A DNA stretch of 64,000 bases. Origin: Cryomorpha sp963741985. Lineage in GTDB: Bacteria > Bacteroidota > Bacteroidia > Flavobacteriales_D > Cryomorphaceae. The stretch's first letter is position 1, and every line of letters starts with the position of its first letter. Below, piece after piece: positions 26,848 to 35,525 of this stretch. The stretch spans positions 620,001 to 684,000 of the forward strand of contig CAVUKD010000001.1 of NCBI GenBank assembly GCA_963741985.1, read 5' to 3'. Made by a program: the position numbers and the translations under genes. The notes beneath the pieces were generated by a model. It saw only the letters and a list, made by a program, of their open reading frames with translations. It had not been told where the DNA came from and did no database searches.

Positions 26848-27195
26848 ATGATAAAAACTGGCTTAGGAAGATATGTACCTGATCACGTTCGCCATAGAGC
26901 GAATGTGTTTATTGTGGCGTGGCTTCTTGTCTCTCCTGCCCTCTTTGTAAATTTGGCTGTACTGCAGGAGCAGAATACCAGTTGCTATGTGATAGGCTCT
27001 GAAGAGCAAAACGAACGTCAGCCGGGCAAGGAAATTCATGCTGGTAAGTCAAAAGTATTCTTAAGCAACTATCTCAGCAGTCAATTCCTTGCTGGATTGA
27101 TCAAATCTGAAATATACGTACAGTCGGAAGTAGTACTCAACTCCCGCTATATGGATGATGTTCTTACCCAGCCTCCCCGGCCATTGAGGGCTTAG
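26848..27195 (+). CDS. Unrecognised 115-residue protein with N-terminal hydrophobic segment
   Basis: A frame of 115 residues supported by a perfect -7 element just before the ATG. A basic N-terminus (about 1-18) is followed by a hydrophobic segment (VFIVAWLLVSPALFVNLAVL, about 20-39), so it is either membrane-anchored or secreted with a long signal. The rest is polar, with one Cys, ending TQPPRPLRA. I do not recognise the family. The Pro-Arg-rich end recalls small Bacteroidota envelope proteins but that is weak. A SulP transporter gene follows 107 bp downstream. Confidence 0.45.
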   Translation: MIKTGLGRYVPDHVRHRANVFIVAWLLVSPALFVNLAVLQEQNTSCYVIGSEEQNERQPGKEIHAGKSKVFLSNYLSSQFLAGLIKSEIYVQSEVVLNSRYMDDVLTQPPRPLRA

Positions 27196-27302
27196 TTTTC
27201 TATACGTGCTCATCCTTTCATTTCCCGAAAGGGGAGCTTTCAAACATTCATTCCATTTTCATAAAAAAGGGTTCTTTTCAGGGGACTTAAAAACGTATTT
27301 AT

Positions 27303-28856
27303 ATGGTATCAAAATTTTCAAATCTATTTAATCACACCAAGGAAGACATGCTCTCGAGCATCGTAGTCTTTTTGGTAGCCCTGCCGCTCTGTTTGGGTAT
27401 AGCGCTAGCATCGGGTGTACCACTGCTATCGGGGCTTATATCGGGGATTGTGGGCGGAATTGTCATCGGTATGGCGAGTAAATCTCACCTGAGCGTAAGC
27501 GGTCCCGCCGCCGGACTGGTGGTGATTGTGATCAACGCTATAAGCGATCTCGGGAGCTTTCAAGCTTTCCTTTTTGCTGTGATTATCGCCGGGGTATTAC
27601 AAATTATTCTCGGTTTTGCGAAAGCGGGAGTAATCGGTATGTACTTTCCTTCGTCAGTCATAAAAGGGATGCTCGCTGCCATCGGTTTGATTCTTATTCT
27701 CAAGCAGTTTCCGCATTTACTCGGATTTGATGCCGATGCTTTTGGCGAAATGGAATTCTTCGAAGCTTCGGGTGGAAATACTTTTTCCACACTTATCGAA
27801 CCTTTCAGGAATCCGGTGATCGGGAGTTTTATAATCGGAATTGTTTCCATCTTTTTCCTAATAATTTGGGGGAGCAAGCGGGTGCAAAATGTGAAAGGTC
27901 TGAAACAACTGCCGGGTGGAATCTTAGTGGTTTTTATGGGTGTATTTCTCAACTTCCTATTCAGGAAATTTTATCCCGAGGCCAATCTCGGAAGTGAACA
28001 CTTGGTGCAGATTCCGGTATTCTCGGATTTCGGCTCCTTCACTTCCTCCATGATATTGCCATCATTTGATGCTATTGGCAATCCCACCACATACATTGTT
28101 GCAATAACCATAGCCATTGTGGCCAGCCTTGAAACCCTTCTGAGCACCGAAGCCATCGACCGGATGGACCCCTTGAAAAGACATACTCCTGCCAATGCTG
28201 AACTTAAGGCGCAGGGCTTGGGAAATATCGTTTGTGGGCTTGTGGGCGGACTGCCCGTAACCGCGGTAATCGTGCGCAGTAGCACCAATCTACAAGCAGG
28301 TGGACGTACCAAAATGGCTACGATTTATCACGGACTCATGCTGCTTATTGCGGTGGCATTTTTGCCGACCATTATGAACAAAATACCGCTCGCATCGCTA
28401 GCCGCAATATTGATAATGGTGGGTTATAAACTTACCAATGCCGGCCTCTACAAGGCGCAATACAAAATTGGGCTTCAGCAATTTATTCCATTTATCGTTA
28501 CCATTGTAGCCATTCTGTTTACGGATTTACTAATAGGTATTATGGTCGGTATGGTCGTAGGAATCTTTTATATCCTGAAGTCAAATTATCAGGTACCGTA
28601 TCGATATACCGAGGAGCGCGACGCTGCCAATGGACTCGAACGGATTGTAATTCAACTCAGCGAACATGTATCATTTCTCAATAAAGCCAACCTGCGCAAT
28701 ACACTGGAACACATTCCCGAACACGCGAAAGTCGTTATTGACGGGACGCAAACTAAGCGCATAGATCGCGATGCTCTGGAGCTTATTCACGATTTCAAAT
28801 TTGAGGCAGTAGAAAAAAATATTCGCACAGAATTTATAAACATACCTCTTCTGTAA
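27303..28856 (+). CDS. SulP family inorganic anion transporter
   Basis: A 517-residue protein with about 11-14 membrane segments: DMLSSIVVFLVALPLCLGIA at the start, HLSVSGPAAGLVVIVINAIS (the SulP anion-binding helix), VASLETLLSTEAIDRMDP, and GQGLGN-type AQGLGNIVCGLVGGLPVTAV. The C-terminal cytoplasmic domain is a short STAS-like region (KVVIDGTQTKRIDRDALELI, about 475-494). By family it moves sulfate, bicarbonate or dicarboxylate with a cation or proton. In Bacteroidota this type often sits with a carbonic anhydrase; none is here, whereas a sulfur-oxidation operon lies 1.3 kb upstream. Bicarbonate or sulfate are the likely substrates; not decidable. Confidence 0.88.
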   Translation: MVSKFSNLFNHTKEDMLSSIVVFLVALPLCLGIALASGVPLLSGLISGIVGGIVIGMASKSHLSVSGPAAGLVVIVINAISDLGSFQAFLFAVIIAGVLQIILGFAKAGVIGMYFPSSVIKGMLAAIGLILILKQFPHLLGFDADAFGEMEFFEASGGNTFSTLIEPFRNPVIGSFIIGIVSIFFLIIWGSKRVQNVKGLKQLPGGILVVFMGVFLNFLFRKFYPEANLGSEHLVQIPVFSDFGSFTSSMILPSFDAIGNPTTYIVAITIAIVASLETLLSTEAIDRMDPLKRHTPANAELKAQGLGNIVCGLVGGLPVTAVIVRSSTNLQAGGRTKMATIYHGLMLLIAVAFLPTIMNKIPLASLAAILIMVGYKLTNAGLYKAQYKIGLQQFIPFIVTIVAILFTDLLIGIMVGMVVGIFYILKSNYQVPYRYTEERDAANGLERIVIQLSEHVSFLNKANLRNTLEHIPEHAKVVIDGTQTKRIDRDALELIHDFKFEAVEKNIRTEFINIPLL

Positions 28857-28962
28857 AGATCGGATAAAGAAATGGAATCTGCATGACACCGCACCTGATC
28901 ATTGAAAACTGATGAGTCAGCTGGGATAAGCAGAACCTTGGATCCTGATACCTGTACCTGCA

Positions 28963-28999
28963 CAAAAAAATGGTTTTCGACAGCTGCCGAAAACCATTT
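28963..28999 (-). terminator. Rho-independent terminator of the BON gene
   Basis: Read on the minus strand: a perfect 12-bp stem AAATGGTTTTCG / CGAAAACCATTT (28968-28999) with an 8-nt loop, then TTTTTTT. It lies 24 bp after the BON gene stop and also separates it from the convergent SulP gene. Confidence 0.9.
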
Positions 29000-29023
29000 A
29001 TTAGAGGCCAATGACCTTCTATT

Positions 29024-29923
29024 TTAGGCCTTGGCCTTACCGTTTTGCGATTTGGCACTGGTATTTTTGGCGTCCGTTTTTTTCTTAGATTGGACATTGG
29101 AGACTTCCGATCGAACATCCCTGTCGGTCTGCGATTTTATATGTATTCGGTTTTCGATATTGCGAATACCTGATATATAGTCTACCGCCGATTCAGCATT
29201 GCGTCGAGCCAATCGCGAATCGACCGTGCCGCTAAGAATTACATTTCCATCCTCAACCATTACCTCAACATCTGTAGCATCTACTGAGTGACTTTCAGTT
29301 AGTGCCTGATTTACATCGTCTTTGATATGCACATCCTGACGAATATAGTTTTTAGGGCCTTTTCCCCGGTGGCTGGGTCCCGTGTAAACATGATGTCGGT
29401 TACCGAGGCTGCGTCCATCCACGTTAGGATCATATGCTCCTCTTGAGAAGAGCACTTCATTGTAAGCCTCACGCTGCCCTTGGGTAAGTCCTGATCGCTC
29501 GTCGCGCGCATCTCCAAAACTACCATACTGGGTATGCTGGTAATCGTTCTGATATCGATAGTCAGGATTACTGTATTGGGAATTTCTGCGCTCACGATCG
29601 GCGTATTTTGTTCCCCGATACGCTTGATCGCGGTAATGATCGTCGTTGTAAATTTTGTTGCTGTACTGTTCGTTGCCGTAGCGATCATTGGGATAATTTT
29701 GAGGGCCATTCTGTCCAAATCTTTCACTTCGCGCTGCTTCGTTGCGCCAATCTCCACGGTCCTCTCTCCAACGTTGGTCTGAGCCATAAACAGGTCGTTG
29801 AGCTTGACTTCCGCCAAATGAACCGTTCTCAGATCGGGATTCGGAAAATTGACCCTTGTTTCTTTCTTCTCTTCTTTCGTTTTCTTGTTGACGGTTGTTC
29901 CGTCTATCTTCGTATGTGTTCAT
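29024..29923 (-). CDS. BON-domain protein with long disordered polar N-terminus
   Basis: A 299-residue protein without signal peptide. Residues 1-185 are low-complexity and very polar, rich in Arg, Asn, Gln, Tyr, Asp and Gly (NDRYGNEQYSNKIYNDDHYR), and probably disordered. Residues about 195-267 are one BON domain (DVHIKDDVNQALTESHSVDA, VEVMVEDGNVILSGTVDSR, SGIRNIENRIHI), a fold that binds membranes or hydrophobic ligands in stress proteins such as OsmY. The Lys-rich tail ends QNGKAKA. The lack of a signal suggests cytoplasmic action, unlike OsmY. Its own terminator (28963) and a 600-bp upstream region suggest a single-gene, possibly stress-controlled unit. Confidence 0.78.
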   Translation of the reverse strand: MNTYEDRRNNRQQENERREERNKGQFSESRSENGSFGGSQAQRPVYGSDQRWREDRGDWRNEAARSERFGQNGPQNYPNDRYGNEQYSNKIYNDDHYRDQAYRGTKYADRERRNSQYSNPDYRYQNDYQHTQYGSFGDARDERSGLTQGQREAYNEVLFSRGAYDPNVDGRSLGNRHHVYTGPSHRGKGPKNYIRQDVHIKDDVNQALTESHSVDATDVEVMVEDGNVILSGTVDSRLARRNAESAVDYISGIRNIENRIHIKSQTDRDVRSEVSNVQSKKKTDAKNTSAKSQNGKAKA

Positions 29924-30542
29924 GAGATTATATTTTTAAGCGTTACAGTATATAACGTTCCTAAAATTATGCCACGACAAAGGGTATATTGCGACATCCA
30001 CGGTTCCCAATTTTCAGAGAGGTATTATCTTTTGACAATGTATGCGTTACAAAGGGTTACCTTAAAGGTTAAATAATCTAACCAGTCTGAAATTGAGTTT
30101 TCCGGAAGGAAGTAGATTCGCTTACTGTTGCTTTAAGTCCTCAATGTGTAGATTACTGCACTGGTTCAGGAGCCTTTCTGAAATTTTATAGTTTAGGGTT
30201 ATCCTGTTAAATATCGGAATTCGATTTTATCTCAAAAGCACAAAAAACCAGTTACTTCTTTCACGGCACTTCCCGAGCAAATACTACCCTATCCCAGTAT
30301 TTAATGAATAATTTTTCGTTCTGGAGTCATACTGGAATATTTTCAAACCAATTCGGCATGAGACTCGGCAAGATGCTTGAAAAAAAAGTCCCTCGCAAGA
30401 CGCGGAGCGACGGCACCCATGATTTTGACAAATTTGAAAATTTTGCGACGTAAATAGATAGCCTTATTATATTTTATGATAATGCTTTTCGAATTTATAT
30501 TTCTATCTCCAAATGAAGTCCTGTTAGAAATGATCTTTCACT
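29924..30542. other. Intergenic region upstream of the BON gene
   Basis: About 620 bp without a credible gene. The promoter of the BON gene must lie here; the nearest match is TAATTTTA about 40 nt before the ATG, with no TTTG at the right distance, so it may use another sigma factor. No repeat or RNA recognised. Confidence 0.4.
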
Positions 30543-30854
30543 TCAAAATCCGATGAAAATCTTCTTAATGATTAAGAGTGCGGCAATTAGAGCAAAGCAA
30601 ATGGCAACCATGATGTTAAACTTGCCGAAATAAGAGAGGATAACCATGCAGAATAATCCAACTGCCGCAACCATTGCCGCAATTAAAAAAGGCAAAATGT
30701 CTTGAAAAGTCAGTGCCTTGCCAGTAATGTGGTACAATCTGAATGGTTCAAAAATGCAACGTATCAAAGCTAAAAACGCAATCACCGTAGCTACTTTAGA
30801 AATCGTTTTGGGGTTCTTCCAAAGATTTTTTTGCATGAATACTTTCACATTCAT
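30543..30854 (-). CDS. Small three-TM membrane protein of unknown function
   Basis: A 103-residue protein with a basic N-terminus (QKNLWKNPKTISK) and three membrane segments (about 20-38, 50-75, 78-100). An ATG at 30836 would shorten it by 6 residues. No recognised family and no linked neighbour. Confidence 0.55.
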   Translation of the reverse strand: MNVKVFMQKNLWKNPKTISKVATVIAFLALIRCIFEPFRLYHITGKALTFQDILPFLIAAMVAAVGLFCMVILSYFGKFNIMVAICFALIAALLIIKKIFIGF

Positions 30855-31023
30855 TCATCTCTGACCCCCCAACCGTTCCATTCGTGAAGAGAGCTTCTCA
30901 GATAAAAGTCTTCAAATATGCTCATTTGAATCAATATTCTCACAATAAAACCATAAAAATGAAGTTTTTAGAATTAGATTAACACTTCTTTTCTTTTTAA
31001 TTCTCAACCGATACCTAAACCTT

Positions 31024-31641
31024 ATGAAAAATACCGTTCTTATCGCTCTCCTACTCGTAGCTAGCTATACTGCACATTGTCAAACAACTTCCGAGGCTTC
31101 CGAAAAAAGTGCGATGTATGGTTTTAATATCGGTTTGAATTATGCCAATGCATTTACCAAAGATGATCTCCAAACCAATTCCAGCATTCACAACGGAGTG
31201 GGTTTCAGCCTTGGTGTGCTTGCAGATTACACGCTTACAAATGCGCTCTTCTTCTCACCCAAAGCGGAACTTGCATTTTTCGATAGCCAACTCAATGAAT
31301 CATTGCCTGACGGCTCTGAGACCGCCTACGAAATTATGCCTACGGCTCTTGATATTAAGGCCCACTTTACCGTAAAAAAAGTTGGAGATCGATTGAGCCC
31401 CTATTTTCTTGTTGGTCCAAGTGTGAAAATTCCATTAAACCAACCAAAAGTCAGCACCGAGTTTAGCACAGGATACGATATTGCAATTGATTTCGGAATT
31501 GGGCTCTCAAAGAAATATATATGGTTCAATCTCGCCCCGGAATTGCGCTACTCTTTTGGATTGCGCAATGTAAATGAAAACCCGATTTTGCGGTCGATGT
31601 ATTTTCACAATGTATCGCTTGTGGTTAATATTCTGGGATAA
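31024..31641 (+). CDS. Outer-membrane beta-barrel (PorT/OmpA-barrel-like) protein
   Basis: A 205-residue protein. Signal peptide about 1-20 (AHCQ), then eight or so amphipathic strands typical of the Bacteroidota outer-membrane beta-barrel family: YGFNIGLNYANAFTKDDL, GVGFSLGVLADYTLTNALFF, FSPKAELAF, GDRLSPYFLVGPSVKIPL, FGIGLSKKYIWFNLAPELRY, FHNVSLVVNILG. Related proteins are often called PorT or porin family; no role can be assigned from context. Confidence 0.75.
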   Translation: MKNTVLIALLLVASYTAHCQTTSEASEKSAMYGFNIGLNYANAFTKDDLQTNSSIHNGVGFSLGVLADYTLTNALFFSPKAELAFFDSQLNESLPDGSETAYEIMPTALDIKAHFTVKKVGDRLSPYFLVGPSVKIPLNQPKVSTEFSTGYDIAIDFGIGLSKKYIWFNLAPELRYSFGLRNVNENPILRSMYFHNVSLVVNILG

Positions 31642-31676
31642 AAAGAATTTAAAGCACCACGGACAAATATTTACTA

Positions 31677-31919
31677 TTACGAAATCGAATTCCGCACCCG
31701 CTGGGTATAATTTCGTAAAGCCTTCGGAAATGGAATATTATCCGCTTCGATTTGCCGCTTTATAGCCAGAGCAGCAATAATGTGCGTAAGTTGTTCACCC
31801 TCGTCATCTCCTTCAATTTCAATCTTCAAAGGTTTCTCCTCAAGCAGAGCTAATTCAGAAGTTTCGAGTTCATCCAAAGTGTATCTCTCAACGATTTTCT
31901 TAATTACCGGAATTTTCAT
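31677..31919 (-). CDS. DUF6952-like small protein linked to thioredoxin
   Basis: An 80-residue acidic, helical protein starting KIPVIKKIVERYTLDELETS and ending KRQIEADNIPFPKALRNYTQ with RVRNSIS. I recall similar proteins directly after thioredoxin genes in Bacteroidota, labelled DUF6952. Its ATG overlaps the thioredoxin stop (TAATG), so the two are translated together. Function unknown; a thioredoxin partner role is inference. Confidence 0.7.
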   Translation of the reverse strand: MKIPVIKKIVERYTLDELETSELALLEEKPLKIEIEGDDEGEQLTHIIAALAIKRQIEADNIPFPKALRNYTQRVRNSIS

Positions 31920-32236
31920 TACACCAGTTTATTTAAGAGTTCTTCTACTTTCTCCACTTTCGAGGTAGCCGATCCATCGACTAATTTACCATTTTGAAAC
32001 ATGGCAAAATAGGGGAGATTATCAACTCCGGCGATTTTTCGTGCGTTTTCATTATGCTCGGCATTGATCTCCAAAAAGGAAATATTCTTGTACCGCTCAT
32101 CGGCTGCGAAACGTCTATATTTCGGAGCAATCAGTTTGCAGGACCCACACCAATCTGCATAGTACTTTACTGCTACGCGTTCGTTCGTATCTATTGTATT
32201 TTTGAAATTTTCGTCTGTTGCTACTTCTACTTCCAT
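31919..32236 (-). CDS. Thioredoxin-family protein
   Basis: A 105-residue protein with one thioredoxin fold: KYYADWCGSCKLIAPKYRRF, active site WCGSC (WCGPC in classical thioredoxin), cis-Pro in DNLPYFAMFQNGKLV. No signal peptide, so cytoplasmic. I chose ATG 32236 (MEVEVATDENF) rather than 32254 because a perfect -7 promoter box covers 32252-32259. The protein should reduce or exchange disulfides; Ser in place of Pro changes redox potential. Coupled to the DUF6952-like gene. Confidence 0.85.
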   Translation of the reverse strand: MEVEVATDENFKNTIDTNERVAVKYYADWCGSCKLIAPKYRRFAADERYKNISFLEINAEHNENARKIAGVDNLPYFAMFQNGKLVDGSATSKVEKVEELLNKLV

Positions 32237-32251
32237 GATTTTAATTTTATG

Positions 32252-32259
32252 CAAATTTA
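32252..32259 (-). promoter_or_regulatory. -7 promoter element (TAAATTTG) of the thioredoxin pair
   Basis: Perfect TAnnTTTG on the minus strand, 15 nt before the ATG at 32236. It covers the alternative ATG at 32254, which therefore cannot be in the message. Confidence 0.6.
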
Positions 32260-32464
32260 CATAGTTAGATTCTCTCGACCGAATGTTTTTGATAGGGATA
32301 ACCTATATGGTGTTTGTTTTTTTATTTTTAGCTTTTTGGTCCATTTTCGGCTACGGAGAGTGGCGCTACTTAACCGCCAGTTTCGAAAAGATATTAAGCG
32401 GATTCCGTAGAGGTTTCCTGCAACCTTTGGGTTTATAATCTTCTATGAGCTAAGTGTTTCGTAA

Positions 32465-33247
32465 TTATTTCAATTTCGCTCGATTCCAATACACATCCAT
32501 CTCTTCCAGCGTCATCTCTCCCATCTTCTTGCCTTCTTTCGCTGATTCGGTTTCGAGGTATTTAAATCGGTAGATAAATTTCCTGTTAGTTCGCTCCAGT
32601 GCATTGTCGGGATTAACTCCCAAAAAACGCGCATAATTGATCATCGAAAAAAGAACATCACCAAACTCTTCTTCTATTCGGTCGGAATTGTCGCTGCTCT
32701 GCGCAGAATCAACTTCATACTTCAATTCTCCCAATTCCTCTTCCACTTTTTCCCAAACCTGCTCCTTATTATCCCAATCAAACCCAACGCCGCGGGCTTT
32801 ATCCTGTATTCGGCTAGCTTTCACCAACGATGGTAAAGATTTAGGCACACCTTCGAGCACCGATTTTCGTCCTTTGCCCTCCTTAAGTTTTATCTTTTCC
32901 CAGTTGGCTTTTACTTCTTCTTCATCAGCTACTTCTATATCGCCGTATATATGAGGATGCCTGTGAATAAGCTTTTCACAAATACCATTCAGCACGTCCG
33001 TAATATCAAACGCTCCTTTTTCACTTCCTATTTTGCTATAAAAAACCAGGTGAAGCATAAGATCGCCCAGTTCCTTCCGCACTTCATCCATATCATTATC
33101 AATAATGGCATCCGACAGTTCGTATAACTCCTCGATAGATAGGTGGCGCAGGCTCTCCATAGTTTGCTTGCGGTCCCACGGACATTGCTCCCGCAATTCG
33201 TCCATAATGGTCAACAAACGCTCAAAGGCTTTCAACTTTTCTTCCAT
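32465..33247 (-). CDS. mazG: Nucleoside triphosphate pyrophosphohydrolase MazG
   Basis: A 260-residue protein of the two-domain MazG type: CPWDRKQTMESLRHLSIEEL, first EExxE...ExxD motif (EELYELSDAI, KELGDLMLHLVFYSKIG), the conserved middle IHRHPHIYGD and KSVLEGVPKSLPSLVKASRI, and a second motif (VEEELGELKYEV, IEEEFGDVLFSMINYARFLG). It hydrolyses abnormal NTPs to NMP and PPi. I chose ATG 33247 (MEEKLKAF). The ATG at 33277 adds MANFAGNRKP, but these codons contain the -7 promoter box at 33265-33272. Confidence 0.93.
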   Translation of the reverse strand: MEEKLKAFERLLTIMDELREQCPWDRKQTMESLRHLSIEELYELSDAIIDNDMDEVRKELGDLMLHLVFYSKIGSEKGAFDITDVLNGICEKLIHRHPHIYGDIEVADEEEVKANWEKIKLKEGKGRKSVLEGVPKSLPSLVKASRIQDKARGVGFDWDNKEQVWEKVEEELGELKYEVDSAQSSDNSDRIEEEFGDVLFSMINYARFLGVNPDNALERTNRKFIYRFKYLETESAKEGKKMGEMTLEEMDVYWNRAKLK

Positions 33248-33264
33248 AGGTTTTCTATTTCCAG

Positions 33265-33272
33265 CAAAATTA
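33265..33272 (-). promoter_or_regulatory. -7 promoter element (TAATTTTG) of mazG
   Basis: Perfect TAnnTTTG on the minus strand, 17 nt before the ATG at 33247; a TTG lies about 15 nt further upstream. It decides the start codon of mazG. Confidence 0.5.
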
Positions 33273-33342
33273 GCCATTTCAATTTGGCAATTCTACTTTG
33301 GAACTCCTAAGTTTACGCCTCAAAATCCTGCTGTACGATTAC

Positions 33343-34416
33343 GTGAAAATTCGATTCCTCTTATTTGTATGCATTTTTGCACAGCTCACTATGCGCGCGC
33401 AAGACTCGATACGCCATTTTTCCTTTGGCTTGGCCCCTATGTATGGCATCATTCTGCCGCACCATCCCGAGATGAAATACTTGGTAAACGGGCATATAAG
33501 CGCACTCGAAGCCGAGCTCGGTTTTGCCACCGATGGCTCCAAACCCTGGCAAGAAGCGTTTAATTTTCCTACCTGGGGATTCAGTTTTAATTATTACGAC
33601 CTCAATTCTCCTTATCTCGGAAATGCTACAGCCACGCGTATATATTACGATCTGCCCCTTACGGGTAAAAGGTCGCTTGGAATTAAAATGGGGCTCGGCA
33701 TAGGCTACGTGGAAAAACCGTTTGATAAGGACGACAACTTCCACAATTCGGCCATCGGATCTACCTGGAATGCATCGCTGGCACTAAATATTTATGGACG
33801 TATTCCGCTTTCGCAAAAATGGATACTCAAACCGGGCATCGGCATTCATCATCTCTCCAATGGAGCGATTAAAGTGCCCAACTCCGGAATCAATCTGGCG
33901 TTTCTCAAAATTCTTATTTCATACGATCCAAAAGGGTTTGCTATTCCCGAAAGTAAATCACCGCCCTTCACGAAAAAACCGTTCTCCATATATGCGGGAG
34001 CTTCTTTTGGAATGAAAGAAACTTATCCGATCGACGGGCCTCTTTACAATGTTTTCAATGTTTTTGGAATTTATGACAAGCAGATTAATTACAAATCGTC
34101 TTTCGGAGGTGAAATAGGGATTAACTATAACACAAGTCTTGAACATCGAATTACCGAAGACAATACTTCGAGTGGAAACAGCGCCGACAACTACCGTGCG
34201 TATGTTGCCGGATTGTACCAACTTCACTTTGATCCGCTTGGCATCCGCTTTGAAATGGGATCTTATCTCTTTCCGCGATTTACCGACGATGGAATGATTT
34301 TTTTCAGGTACCATATCTTGTATAATTTCAACCATTTTCAGGTATTTTTCGGGCTAAAATCGCATTTTGCGAAAGCAGACAATTTCGAAATCGGAATCGC
34401 ATACAAACTCAAATGA
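33343..34416 (+). CDS. Acyloxyacyl hydrolase (PagL-like lipid A deacylase family)
   Basis: A 357-residue protein if it starts at GTG 33343, which gives a normal signal peptide (KIRFLLFVCIFAQLTMRAQ). The TTG-type upstream start at 33298 would place 15 odd residues before it. The outer-membrane barrel contains the PagL catalytic stretch IGIHHLSNGAIKVPNSGIN (about residues 167-185; H-x-S-N and the PN-G-N pattern), where the His-Ser pair removes the 3-O acyl chain of lipid A. It is about twice the length of PagL, with a second barrel-like half (LYQLHFDPLGIRFEMGSYLF). The DUF2807 lipoprotein gene overlaps its end by 4 nt. Confidence 0.82.
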   Translation: MKIRFLLFVCIFAQLTMRAQDSIRHFSFGLAPMYGIILPHHPEMKYLVNGHISALEAELGFATDGSKPWQEAFNFPTWGFSFNYYDLNSPYLGNATATRIYYDLPLTGKRSLGIKMGLGIGYVEKPFDKDDNFHNSAIGSTWNASLALNIYGRIPLSQKWILKPGIGIHHLSNGAIKVPNSGINLAFLKILISYDPKGFAIPESKSPPFTKKPFSIYAGASFGMKETYPIDGPLYNVFNVFGIYDKQINYKSSFGGEIGINYNTSLEHRITEDNTSSGNSADNYRAYVAGLYQLHFDPLGIRFEMGSYLFPRFTDDGMIFFRYHILYNFNHFQVFFGLKSHFAKADNFEIGIAYKLK

Positions 34417-35147
34417 AACGAATCTATGTCATATCCCTTTTAGTGTTTTTCGTTTCAGCATCATGCGACCGTGACTCGGGCTCGAATTGTGCACGAAAAC
34501 TCGGCGACGAAACCACCGAAATACGTTACCCCGGTACCTTTTCGCGCATTTATACAGCCGACAAGGTTAATATTAATTACCGTTATGCTGACTCCTGTTT
34601 TGTGGAAGTAACCTACGGGAAAAATATTATCGACCAAATCGAGACTTCCGTTTCGCAAAGCACCCTTACCATCGCGAATAATTCCACCTGTAATTTCGTC
34701 CGCAACCTTTCCATTGTTCCGGAAGTAACCGTGTTCGCCCCCACCCTTGAAAATATTGAAAACCAATCGAGTGGCGACATAACCATGCTCGACACTTTGA
34801 AAAGTAATTTCTTCCAGTACGAGCAATTCAAAGCCAATGGGGAGATAAAACTAATCCTGCTTACCGACACAGCTCAGATATACGTTCACACCGGTTATTC
34901 AGGCGTAACTGTATCGGGCAAAACATTCAAAGCCGCGCTCTATAACCGCTCATCCGGCAAGCTCGATGCGCATGAATTCAGCGCCGAAAACACGTTTGTA
35001 AACAACTCCTCTATTCAGGATATCCGGTGTGTAGCACACAATTATCTCTATGGCGAGATACACCTTTCGGGAAATATTTATTACTTAGGCCACCCAGTTT
35101 TGGTGGAAACGAATATTTACGGCACAGGTACTGTAAGTCGGGAGTGA
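34413..35147 (+). CDS. DUF2807 (head-GIN) lipoprotein
   Basis: A 244-residue protein with a lipoprotein signal (LLVFFVSASC, Cys about 18) and a beta-helix-like DUF2807 region: YPGTFSRIYTADKVNINYRY, TLTIANNSTC, PEVTVFAPTLENIENQSSGD, GYSGVTVSGKTFKAALYNRS, SGKLDAH. Such putative auto-transporter adhesin head domains are common in Bacteroidota lipoproteins. The ATGA overlap with the PagL-like gene suggests coupled expression. Function unknown. Confidence 0.85.
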   Translation: MKRIYVISLLVFFVSASCDRDSGSNCARKLGDETTEIRYPGTFSRIYTADKVNINYRYADSCFVEVTYGKNIIDQIETSVSQSTLTIANNSTCNFVRNLSIVPEVTVFAPTLENIENQSSGDITMLDTLKSNFFQYEQFKANGEIKLILLTDTAQIYVHTGYSGVTVSGKTFKAALYNRSSGKLDAHEFSAENTFVNNSSIQDIRCVAHNYLYGEIHLSGNIYYLGHPVLVETNIYGTGTVSRE

Positions 35148-35185
35148 AAACTCCGCCCTAAATCGCGCAGATATTTACCTGACAA

Positions 35186-35217
35186 TTTGGCTTTCCGTTT
35201 CCGTGGCATTACCTTTG
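35186..35217 (+). promoter_or_regulatory. Promoter of nqrM-like gene
   Basis: TTTG (35186-35189), 20 nt, TACCTTTG (35210-35217): both boxes match the Bacteroidota consensus exactly. The ATG is at 35234. Confidence 0.8.
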
Positions 35218-35233
35218 CAGGCAAATAAGTACT

Positions 35234-35425
35234 ATGTTAAAGTTACTTTTAGTTACAGTCGTAATGTTGGCACTCGCCTTCGCGGGTATTGCCATTAAAA
35301 TTTTATTCAAAAAAGACGGTCAGTTTTCAGGAACCTGTGCGAGCAACAATCCGATGCTCAATGAAGCAGGAATTGCCTGCAGCGTTTGTGGTGCGCGACC
35401 TGAGGAGAAATGCCAGAAGGATTGA
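35234..35425 (+). CDS. nqrM: NqrM-like (DUF539) Na+-NQR maturation protein
   Basis: A 63-residue protein: one N-terminal membrane segment (residues 2-24) followed by the family pattern of four Cys (GTC, AC, VC, KC: CASN...ACSVCGARPEEKC). In Vibrio NqrM delivers iron to the Na+-translocating NADH:quinone reductase and works with ApbE. Here the neighbouring, convergent gene is apbE, which supports the call, although the nqrA-F genes are not in this window. It has a strong promoter of its own (35186-35217). Confidence 0.8.
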   Translation: MLKLLLVTVVMLALAFAGIAIKILFKKDGQFSGTCASNNPMLNEAGIACSVCGARPEEKCQKD

Positions 35426-35525
35426 TTAAACATCAAGCTTAAAATGAATGGTGACTGGGACAAGCCTGATGCTTCAAGCCATCCTCCCAATTCGCAAACC
35501 CTCTCGCGACTCGAGACTGGCGACC

